DNA of 12,160 nucleotides from a bacterium. Its GTDB lineage: Bacteria; Verrucomicrobiota; Verrucomicrobiae; JAJYAR01. A model generated the notes under the pieces. That model ran no database searches. It was not told where the DNA came from and saw only the letters and a program-made list of their open reading frames with translations. Both the position numbers and the translations under genes were made by a program. The stretch is taken from positions 1 through 12,160 of the forward strand of contig JAJYAR010000034.1 in NCBI GenBank assembly GCA_021779435.1. The letters are read 5' to 3'. Below are positions 1 through 6,018 of the stretch, one piece after another (positions within the stretch are counted from its first letter, which is position 1; each line of letters starts with the position of its first letter).

Positions 1-1
1 G

Positions 2-163
2 GCGACCGACCTTCCGCTCAAGAATATCGCCGCGCACTGCGGGTATGCCGGCGCGTCGCGACTCATCGAGGCTTTCGAGAAAGAGGTGGGCGTCACGCCG
101 ACCACCTATCGGCAGCAGGGTCATCGGCGCCGCAGGAACCCGGCGGCTGCTGAAAAAGCGTAA
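2..163 (+). CDS. AraC-family transcriptional regulator, C-terminal fragment
   Basis: The window begins inside this gene; only the last 53 codons and a TAA stop are present. The fragment reads like the second helix-turn-helix of an AraC/XylS DNA-binding domain: PLKNIAAHCGYAGASRLIEAF followed by the typical end VGVTPTTYRQQ. The pattern IA..CGY.....F...F....G.TP..YR is the family signature, and the turn residues (CGY, then G.TP..YR) are intact. A short basic tail (HRRRRN) follows. Proteins of this family bind promoter DNA and usually respond to a small ligand through the N-terminal domain, which lies outside the window, so neither ligand nor target can be named. The next gene starts about 90 bases downstream on the same strand and could be a target, but nothing in the sequence shows this. 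The family call is firm; a complete gene cannot be judged here. Confidence 0.85.
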   Translation, partial: ATDLPLKNIAAHCGYAGASRLIEAFEKEVGVTPTTYRQQGHRRRRNPAAAEKA

Positions 164-254
164 CGGGGCGGGGCGTTCCGCTCGCGCGGGGGGCGGGGAA
201 GCGGTCCCGTTGGCGCAGCCGGCCGCTGTGAAAACGTAACGACGGGCGTTGGAC

Positions 255-2960
255 ATGTCCGGGCGAAACCGCAGCCTCGAAAGGGTGCGAAGCCCTCAAT
301 CCGTATCCCTGAAAAACGCCCGGCTGTTCGCGGCGGCAACGATCGTCAGCAGCCTTGCCGCGTGGTGCATCGCGGCGGACGCTCCGGCAACCCCCGCCGT
401 CGAGACCCCCGCGCCTTACGTGCCGGGAAGTCGTTTTCCCAGCCGATTTCCCGTGACTGGAAAGTACGACTGGACGCCCGGGCAGCCGAACGCGCCGATC
501 GGCAGCGCCCGCGGCATCAATCCCGGGCGCGTGGTCTGGGTCCGCGATCCCGGTGCGGCGCACTGGGCAGGCCGCTGGAAACTCGAGGAGGATCAGTGGT
601 GGACCGACGCCAACACCGATCAGGCGAAGGTGGACGGAATGATGTCCGCGATGGTTCGTCGGCTCACGAGCACGGCAACGGACAAGGAGGCCTGGCAGGC
701 GGTTTTCCGTCACCACAACGGTTCGAATCGCGGCTACAAGCCGGGCGAGATCGTCGCCATCAAGGTCAATCTCAACAATGCGGAGCGTTCCGAGAAGAAG
801 GACAACCTCATCGATGCCTCCCCTCACATGGTGCTCGCCCTGATCCGGCAGCTCGTGCGTGAAGCGGGGGTGAAGGAGGGCGACATTTTCGTCTATGATG
901 CGCGCCGGTTCATCCCGGGGCAGATGCTGCGCAAGGTCTGGGCTGAGTATCCGGAAGTCCGTTTCGTGCAGCAGGCGCCGGCGCGGGAGCCGCAGCCGAC
1001 AAATCCGAAGTACGGCGACTTTCACGGTCTCGAATCCGCGGAGTGGGTCCCTGGCGTCGAGTACTCCTCCGACGGCAAGTACGACAAGGCGAAGCTGATC
1101 CCGAAGCAGGTCCAGGATGCCGCATATCTGGTCAACTTCGCGCTCATGAAGCTCCATTCGTACCCCTACAACACCATGGAGAATGGCGACGAAGGGCAGA
1201 CGGCGCTCACGATGACTGGCAAGAATCACTTCGGCTCGATCCTCGGAACCGCCGAGCTTCACGCCGACATCAACACGGCGCAGAAGGGCAGGAAGGGCGC
1301 GTATTCGCCGATGGTTGACCTGGCCGCGGCCCCGAACCTTGGGGCGAAGACGATCCTCTACATGCTCGATGGGCTGTACTGCGGGCGGAAGTGGAAGTCG
1401 TATCCCCTGCATTTCCCGAATCCGCCCTTCAACAATCGTGTTGAGCCGTACGAGAACCCGGACTGGCCGGCGAGCCTGCTCGGCTCGTTCGATGGCGTCG
1501 CGTTGGACTCGGTCGGCCTCGATATCCTCTACTCGCAGACGAAGAACAACGGCGACCCCCGGAACGACAATCTGCCGCGGATTCTCGTGCGCGAGAATGC
1601 GGACGACTATCTCGTCGAGATGGCCGATCCGCAGCATGCCCCCTCGGGCGTGGCGTACACGCAGGGCGGGAACCCCGTGGAAAGTCTCGGCGTGCACGAA
1701 CACTGGGATGCCGATGCCACGCGCCGGTACTCGCGCAATCTCGATCCGATCAACGGCAAGGGAATCGACCTGCAGTTTCTCCCGCTTGGCGACGCGCCGC
1801 TTCCGCAGCCTGTCGCGACACTCGCGGCCGGTGCGGCACCGGGAGAGCGTGTTCTGACGCTTACCTGTGCCGCGCGAAACGCGAAGATTCACTATACGAC
1901 GGATTCGACGGCCCCCACGGAGCGTTCGCCCGTGTACACCGGCCCGGTGACGGTGCCTGCGGGAACGATCGTCAAGGCGACCGCGTTCTCGGATACCTCC
2001 GTCGAGAGTCCGGTTGTGCTCTGCACGCCGCTTGCGCCGGCCGCGCTTCCCGGCAAGGGGCTTGCGCAGCATCCGTTCATGTATGCCGGCGAATGGGATT
2101 ATCGGAATCCGAACCAGACCGTCTTCATCGTGCGCGACGGCAAGGTCGTGTGGACGTACGACATCAAGCTCCTCAATGAGGCCAGGGACATCCAGGAGTA
2201 CAGCGATGCCTCGCTGCTTTCGAACGGCAACGTGCTCTTCGCGATGAAGACGGGCGCGATGCTCGTTTCGCCGGAGAAGAAGGTGCTCTGGAGCTATCTG
2301 GCGCCCCGCGGGTTCGAGGTCCATGTGTCACAGCCGCTCGGACTCGACCGGGTGATGCTCGTGCAGATCGGCAAGCCCGCGAAGATGATGATCGTCAACA
2401 CGACCACCGGCAAAACGGAGAAGGAGTTCGAGATCCCGGTCGGCAAGCCCGACAGCACGCACGGGCAGCTCCGTCGAGCCCGGATCACCGCCGCGGGCAC
2501 GCTGCTGGTGGCGCACATGGACAACAACAAGGTGGCCGAGTACGACATGGACGGCCGCGTGGTGTGGAGCCTCGAGATTCCCTCTCCCTGGGCCGCGGTG
2601 CGGTTGAAGAGCGGAAACACCCTCATATCCAGCAACAAGAAATTCGTGCGCGAAGTGGACCGGAATGGGAAAACCGTGTGGGAACTCACGATGGCCGATC
2701 TTCCCGACTATATCCTGCAGGGTTTCCAGGAGGCCAACCGGCTCGCGAACGGCAACACGCTCGTGACGAACTGGTGCCCCGGCGGCCTCAAGGATCCGCG
2801 CGACTGGCCGCAATCGGTGCAGGCGCTGGAGATCACGCCCGACAAGAAGGTGGTGTGGGCCCTTCGCTCGTGGGATGACCCCGCGAACTTTGGCCCCGCG
2901 ACCTGCCTCCAGTTGCTGGATGAGCCGGGCACGGCCGAGTCGGGCGCGCAGCAGCGGTAA
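255..2960 (+). CDS. Secreted DUF362 / chitobiase-C-like / PQQ beta-propeller protein
   Basis: This is a protein of about 901 residues with three modules. From the TTG at 249, numbering runs two residues ahead. Residues 22-45 form a Sec-like signal (KNARLFAAATIVSSLAAW, then IAADA), with cleavage likely after an Ala. The cysteine in AAWCIA does not make a lipobox. Residues 120-500 resemble a DUF362 domain, with GEIVAIKVNLNN, an Asn/Lys-rich core and a VALDSVGLDIL end; no CxxC iron-sulfur motif is visible. Residues 520-598 resemble the chitobiase/Fn3-associated module (IHYTTDSTAPT...SPVYTGPV...GTIVKATAF). Residues 605-890 are a PQQ-like propeller with five repeats of a GKVVW-type strand (near 630, 677, 769, 808 and 867) alternating with NGNVLFA/NGNTLVT strands. 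The likely location is the periplasm or cell surface. The substrate is unknown; propeller plus chitobiase-like module suggests a scaffold or a carbohydrate- or sulfate-ester-related role, but this is inference. ATG at 255 was chosen over TTG at 249; neither has a clear ribosome binding site. Confidence 0.82.
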   Translation: MSGRNRSLERVRSPQSVSLKNARLFAAATIVSSLAAWCIAADAPATPAVETPAPYVPGSRFPSRFPVTGKYDWTPGQPNAPIGSARGINPGRVVWVRDPGAAHWAGRWKLEEDQWWTDANTDQAKVDGMMSAMVRRLTSTATDKEAWQAVFRHHNGSNRGYKPGEIVAIKVNLNNAERSEKKDNLIDASPHMVLALIRQLVREAGVKEGDIFVYDARRFIPGQMLRKVWAEYPEVRFVQQAPAREPQPTNPKYGDFHGLESAEWVPGVEYSSDGKYDKAKLIPKQVQDAAYLVNFALMKLHSYPYNTMENGDEGQTALTMTGKNHFGSILGTAELHADINTAQKGRKGAYSPMVDLAAAPNLGAKTILYMLDGLYCGRKWKSYPLHFPNPPFNNRVEPYENPDWPASLLGSFDGVALDSVGLDILYSQTKNNGDPRNDNLPRILVRENADDYLVEMADPQHAPSGVAYTQGGNPVESLGVHEHWDADATRRYSRNLDPINGKGIDLQFLPLGDAPLPQPVATLAAGAAPGERVLTLTCAARNAKIHYTTDSTAPTERSPVYTGPVTVPAGTIVKATAFSDTSVESPVVLCTPLAPAALPGKGLAQHPFMYAGEWDYRNPNQTVFIVRDGKVVWTYDIKLLNEARDIQEYSDASLLSNGNVLFAMKTGAMLVSPEKKVLWSYLAPRGFEVHVSQPLGLDRVMLVQIGKPAKMMIVNTTTGKTEKEFEIPVGKPDSTHGQLRRARITAAGTLLVAHMDNNKVAEYDMDGRVVWSLEIPSPWAAVRLKSGNTLISSNKKFVREVDRNGKTVWELTMADLPDYILQGFQEANRLANGNTLVTNWCPGGLKDPRDWPQSVQALEITPDKKVVWALRSWDDPANFGPATCLQLLDEPGTAESGAQQR

Positions 2961-3090
2961 AGACGGCGACGTCTCCGCGTGAGGCCGACGCGTTTGTGTC
3001 GCCGGCCTCCGCAGAGGCCGACGTTGGAGCCGAAGCCACCGCGGTCTGCGGACCGCGGCCACAGCCGGGCACCGGCCGCAGGCACACGGC
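2961..3090. repeat. Cluster of palindromic (REP-like) units
   Basis: The gene-free gap between the DUF362 gene and the methyltransferase holds at least three related palindromic units. Unit A (2973-2990) and unit B (3007-3023) are near-identical direct copies: ctccgcgtgaggccgacg and ctccgcagaggccgacg. Unit B folds as cggcctc-cgca-gaggccg (3003-3020). Unit C is a perfect 8-bp stem with a 4-base loop, ccgcggtc-tgcg-gaccgcgg (3039-3058). Its centre tctgcgga (3045-3052) is the exact reverse complement of the centre of B, tccgcaga (3008-3015), so C looks like the same kind of unit in the opposite orientation. A fourth pair of arms, gcggcc (3055-3060) and ggccgc (3074-3079), partly overlaps C. The arrangement resembles interspersed palindromic repeats in alternating orientation. 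It may also end transcription of the upstream gene, although no T-run follows. Confidence 0.6.
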
Positions 3091-3154
3091 GAACGTGCGG
3101 GGGGCGGACACCTACTGTCGGTGAGTGCGAGGCGGTTGATAGATTCGCCTGCAT

Positions 3155-3823
3155 ATGTCCCAGGCAACCTTCGCCCCCTCGCCGGAATATCGTTTCAAGC
3201 CGGCGCCGCTGGTTCCGCGGTACACCACGTCGCTCATCAACCGGACAGCGGATTTCTTCTGGGAGCGACGTTTCGGGGTCCAAACGACGGGCAACGGAAC
3301 GCCGAATCCCGAGGGTGAAACGCACCATTACGGATACCTCGCTTACCACACCTATTTTTCGATCCTGGACGCCCTGGAACTGCAGCGAACGGATGTGGTG
3401 GTTGATCTCGGCTGTGGGAAAGGCCGGGTGCTCTGCGCGGCGGCGACGTATGATGTGACCGAGGTTGTCGGCGTGGATATCGATCCGAAGATGGCCGGGA
3501 TCGCACGGCGCAACGCGGCGGCGATGCGGAGCCGCCGTTCGCCGATCCGGGTGGAATGCCTCTCGGCGACCGACTTCGACTACGATCCGGTGAGCGTGAT
3601 CGTGATGTTTCATCCCTTCGGCCCCCTGACGATGCGCGCCGTGCTTGACCGGCTCGAGGCGTCGCTTGCGCGGCGTCCGAGATGCCTGCGCATCGCGTAT
3701 GGCAACCCGATGCACAGCACGGTTCTTGCCGGGATGCCCTGGCTCCAGCTGATGCACACGTGGAACCCCGGAACCTGGAGCCGGCACAAGTTCCCGGTGC
3801 ATTTCTACCGGACCAGGCAGTAG
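3155..3823 (+). CDS. Class I SAM-dependent methyltransferase
   Basis: This 222-residue protein has a Rossmann-type S-adenosylmethionine-binding core. Motif I is VVVDLGCGKGRVL (residues 81-93). The strand and acidic residue that contact the SAM ribose are VVGVDID (104-110). A fourth strand, VSVIVMFHPFG (146-156), sits where the catalytic or substrate-facing motif IV lies and reads HPFG rather than the NPPY/NPPF of DNA and glutamine methyltransferases. The N-terminal 75 residues (SLINRTADFFWERRFG..., THHYGYLAYHTYFSIL) are probably a lid or substrate-binding region. There is no signal peptide or TM helix, so it is cytoplasmic. The substrate cannot be told from sequence. ATG at 3155 has no evident Shine-Dalgarno; the preceding bases are AT-richer (ggttgatagattc) and could include a promoter. 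The gene converges on the toxin-antitoxin pair downstream, with 109 bases between the two stop codons. Confidence 0.85.
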   Translation: MSQATFAPSPEYRFKPAPLVPRYTTSLINRTADFFWERRFGVQTTGNGTPNPEGETHHYGYLAYHTYFSILDALELQRTDVVVDLGCGKGRVLCAAATYDVTEVVGVDIDPKMAGIARRNAAAMRSRRSPIRVECLSATDFDYDPVSVIVMFHPFGPLTMRAVLDRLEASLARRPRCLRIAYGNPMHSTVLAGMPWLQLMHTWNPGTWSRHKFPVHFYRTRQ

Positions 3824-3855
3824 CTGCCATTTGGCGGCCGGGATGTGCTCCAGAA

Positions 3856-3885
3856 TGAAAGTACACTGCCTGAAAGTACTCTGCC
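3856..3885. repeat. Tandem 15-bp direct repeat (two copies)
   Basis: Between the convergent methyltransferase and nucleotidyltransferase genes, a 15-base unit occurs twice head to tail: tgaaagtacactgcc (3856-3870) and tgaaagtactctgcc (3871-3885). They differ at one base. The repeat lies outside both coding regions. It could be a replication-slippage product or a protein-binding site; the sequence does not decide. Confidence 0.6.
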
Positions 3886-3893
3886 GCCGAAGC

Positions 3894-3936
3894 GGGACGC
3901 GAAGCGTTCCACCTAGGCAATTGAATCGTGCCCTAG
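3894..3936. terminator. Two short hairpins between convergent genes, possible terminators
   Basis: The gap between the convergent stop codons holds gggacgc-gaa-gcgttcc (3894-3910), a 7-bp stem with one G-T mismatch that pairs as G-U in RNA. It is followed by ctaggca (3913-3919) facing tgccctag (3929-3936), which pairs apart from one bulged base and covers the nucleotidyltransferase stop codon. Neither has a clear T-run, so intrinsic termination is only suggested by the position. Confidence 0.25.
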
Positions 3937-4781
3937 AATGCGGCCGCCAAGTCCAAAGCCATCGAGACGGCGTCTTGTTGAACCTGAAGGCGCCTGAGCC
4001 GGCCCTCATCTCCGCGGTCGAGCATGACATCGCCGTACACGAAATGCGCTGCGCGCACCGGTCCGGTTGAGCGCTCATTCGCAAAATGGGCCCGAAGCGA
4101 AGCCTGGGCGTCGGCAAACGCAGGGTTGCCGGCATCGGCTTCCCCGCGAAAAGCACGGGGCACCTGAGCGCTACCTCGATCGTAGTGGGTGTACGTGTAT
4201 AGCAGGTCGAAGGCGTCCTTCGGCGCTTGGCGACTGCCGAACGCACGCAGTTTCAGCGCAAAATACGGTCCCACTTCGCAGACGCGCACCGTCAGCGACT
4301 GCTCTGCGCCGAACAGGTCATTTCCGCGCACTGGAACAGAGCGGGCGGTCGCGAGCGCTCGATTCACCCCAGGAAGGACGTTTGCCACGACATCATCGAC
4401 CATCACGGTCCCCTTGTTTTTGCGGCGGTCGTCGTACTCCACCAGGAAGTCGAGGTACACGGTGTGCAGGGAGACTTTCTTCTCCAGCCGCGAGGGATAT
4501 CGCGAACTCCGCACAAAGCCCTGGCATCGAAGGTCGCTCTGGATGGTGCCATACTGCCCTGCAGACGCGCCCAACGCGATCCCGATGTCCACATCGAGAG
4601 TGGCCGGCCGCGGCAATGCACTCTCGGTGTTCGGGTGCGCGCAGATAAGGTGCGGTACGAGGCCGCCGACAACGACGACGTCATCGTCGAACCGTTGAAG
4701 CGCACTCCACGCGGTCAGAAGCGCTGGAATGGCCAGAGCGATCCCTTGCGGATCATACTCTGCGTACGACGAGAATTTCAT
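3933..4781 (-). CDS. AbiEii-like nucleotidyltransferase, type IV toxin candidate
   Basis: This 282-residue protein has the marks of the AbiEii/AbiGii nucleotidyltransferase family. VVVVGGLVPHLI (residues 35-46) carries the GG motif of the polymerase-beta-like fold. TLDVDIGIAL (61-70) supplies the two catalytic carboxylates, D63 and D65. YLDFLVEY (109-116) has D111 in the place of the third carboxylate. A later block, FALKLRAFGSRQAPKDAFDLLY (K177, R184, K188-D189, D192), matches the K..A...R...KD..DL motif. Known members transfer nucleotides onto RNA targets such as tRNA and stop growth or abort phage infection. The substrate here is not visible. The start is ATG at 4781, inside an ATGA overlap with the stop of the antitoxin gene. 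There is no own Shine-Dalgarno, so translation is probably coupled. The protein is cytoplasmic. An upstream in-frame extension into the antitoxin gene was rejected. Confidence 0.78.
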   Translation of the reverse strand: MKFSSYAEYDPQGIALAIPALLTAWSALQRFDDDVVVVGGLVPHLICAHPNTESALPRPATLDVDIGIALGASAGQYGTIQSDLRCQGFVRSSRYPSRLEKKVSLHTVYLDFLVEYDDRRKNKGTVMVDDVVANVLPGVNRALATARSVPVRGNDLFGAEQSLTVRVCEVGPYFALKLRAFGSRQAPKDAFDLLYTYTHYDRGSAQVPRAFRGEADAGNPAFADAQASLRAHFANERSTGPVRAAHFVYGDVMLDRGDEGRLRRLQVQQDAVSMALDLAAAF

Positions 4782-5881
4782 ATCGAAATTTGTCGGATTG
4801 GAAGACGCGTCAGAAGGTCGAGGATTGCTTCGCCCTGCTCGGGTCCCCTCAGCCCAGTGTTCTTCAGGTCGACGTAGATTTGTGGGTCCGCGACGAGCGT
4901 GAGCCCATTGGCTTCCTGGGTGTCGCGAAACACGCCGTCGTCGTGAGGCACATACAGCCAAACCTTCCCGCCGTCAGCCACCTCACGTAATCCAAGGGCC
5001 TGCAGATCCGTCGCACCGAACGGCCGCCGCACATACGCGGAAACGACCACCGGCTCTGTGTGTGGCTGTCTGGCCCATCCCGCGATCCACTGAGTGAACG
5101 CGAGGTCTCTCTGGTCCAGCGCTGGCGCGCGGACGGTCCGTTGAAGGTCGTGTGCGATGTCCAGAACTCCGCGGCCTCCAAGCGGAGCGAAGCGATACGT
5201 CGTAACGCGTTTCGAGAGGTCGTATTCCCGTGTCCAGTACTCGAGAAGGTGCCGCGGCGAGTGCAGCGAGAATTTGCGGCTGTCGACGCGGGCCAGCAGT
5301 AGCTGACGCTCAAGGTGTTTGATTACGCGTGAAACCAGGGCAGGGCTGACGTCGGTGTGGCTGGCGATCTCGCCAGTGCTCCAGACGTGGTCGCCATACG
5401 TCAGGAGCGTCCGAACAATGCGCTCGCTTTTGCCGACGAAGATTGTCGCCGGCTCCTTGGAATAGCGGAACCGAAGATGCGGGAGCGCCGGCTTCTCAAC
5501 GAGCAATCCGGGAGCACGGATGAAGGCCCGGCCATTGAGGTCGATGAAGCTTGTGTCACGGGATTTGCAGACCTGTACCACGCGCGGGGTGGCGTACGGA
5601 AACACGTGAAGAATGCGGTGCCCTGATGCCGCGTCGAACGCGTTGAGGTCGCCGGTTTCGAGATGGAACTGGAGTTGGAATTCGGCGACCCGGTCATCCA
5701 GCACGGTCGAAATGTGCTCAGGTCTGTGGAGATCGGGACGCAGAAAATCGAGCTCGCCGGTACCGAGCAGGTCAAAGAATCCCCGTCGCACGTCTTCGAG
5801 CGTGCGGAGGAGATGTTTACTGGAGATGGCCGTGTTCACCGGACAGTGAAAAGAACTAAATCGGTGAAAAATGCGAGCCAT
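4778..5881 (-). CDS. AbiEi-family winged-helix protein, type IV antitoxin candidate
   Basis: This 367-residue protein matches the three-part plan of the large AbiEi-family antitoxins. An N-terminal domain (about 60-135) ends in SFIDLNGRAFIRAPGLLVE, where relatives describe a pattern like 'YADATGN..L....LFIEA'. A winged helix-turn-helix follows at 148-205 (ERIVRTLL...VWSTGEIASHTDVSPALVSRVIKHLERQ), with a recognition helix near 179-192. A C-terminal domain ends with ADPQIYVDLKNTGLRGPEQ, close to the family's '.VDL....GRGP..A' ending. The family role is to neutralise the cognate nucleotidyltransferase and repress its own promoter. The gene sits directly before the toxin candidate with an ATGA overlap, the usual antitoxin-first order. 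The start is uncertain: ATG at 5881 has only a weak gggtaaa before it, and GTG at 5839 would remove 14 residues and leave the palindromic region wholly upstream. Confidence 0.75.
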   Translation of the reverse strand: MARIFHRFSSFHCPVNTAISSKHLLRTLEDVRRGFFDLLGTGELDFLRPDLHRPEHISTVLDDRVAEFQLQFHLETGDLNAFDAASGHRILHVFPYATPRVVQVCKSRDTSFIDLNGRAFIRAPGLLVEKPALPHLRFRYSKEPATIFVGKSERIVRTLLTYGDHVWSTGEIASHTDVSPALVSRVIKHLERQLLLARVDSRKFSLHSPRHLLEYWTREYDLSKRVTTYRFAPLGGRGVLDIAHDLQRTVRAPALDQRDLAFTQWIAGWARQPHTEPVVVSAYVRRPFGATDLQALGLREVADGGKVWLYVPHDDGVFRDTQEANGLTLVADPQIYVDLKNTGLRGPEQGEAILDLLTRLPIRQISI

Positions 5882-5916
5882 TTTACCCGACTTGGCCTTA
5901 TCACCAGCCGGTAAAA
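5881..5916. promoter_or_regulatory. Possible autoregulatory operator of the AbiE-like pair
   Basis: ttttacc (5881-5887) and ggtaaaa (5910-5916) form a perfect 7-bp inverted repeat with a 22-base spacer, right at the 5' end of the antitoxin gene. Related words ggtgaaaa (5863-5870) and agtgaaaa (5845-5852) lie further into the proposed coding region. AbiEi proteins are known to bind inverted repeats in their own promoter, which fits the place of this one. A GATAAG on the - strand inside the spacer resembles a -10 box, but no good -35 was found. If GTG at 5839 is the real start, all these words lie in the promoter and leader. Confidence 0.35.
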
Positions 5917-5949
5917 AGCGCCATATCGTTCACCAACGGAGTCTTCTAC

Positions 5950-5970
5950 GCCGTCGGGCGGCCCCCCGGC
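5950..5970 (-). terminator. Weak GC hairpin after the batDE stop
   Basis: About 50 bases beyond the batDE stop codon, gccg (5950-5953) plus ggg (5956-5958) face ccc (5964-5966) plus cggc (5967-5970). This gives a 7-bp stem with a two-base bulge and a five-base loop. No T-run follows in the direction of transcription. It may mark the end of the Bat operon or let transcription run on into the AbiE-like pair; evidence is thin. Confidence 0.25.
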
Positions 5971-6018
5971 TACCTCAATCCGGTCGTAGCTGACGCGAAG
6001 CGGCGGCGACCTGCAAAA

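Noticed and set aside
93..2324. 743-codon open frame on the - strand opposite the DUF362 gene
   Set aside because: It is the antisense frame of a GC-rich gene with rare T/A at third positions. Its translation is Arg-rich and low in aromatic residues, with no recognisable domain, while the + strand frame has clear domains.
2708..4246. 512-codon open frame on the - strand
   Set aside because: It runs across the end of the DUF362 gene, the palindromic gap, the whole methyltransferase gene and part of the nucleotidyltransferase gene. The composition is that of a shadow frame, with no family pattern.
4782..4961. 60-residue N-terminal extension of the nucleotidyltransferase
   Set aside because: It would overlap the antitoxin gene by 180 bases and is Arg/Ser/Pro-rich without similarity. 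The ATG in the ATGA overlap gives a normal family N-terminus.
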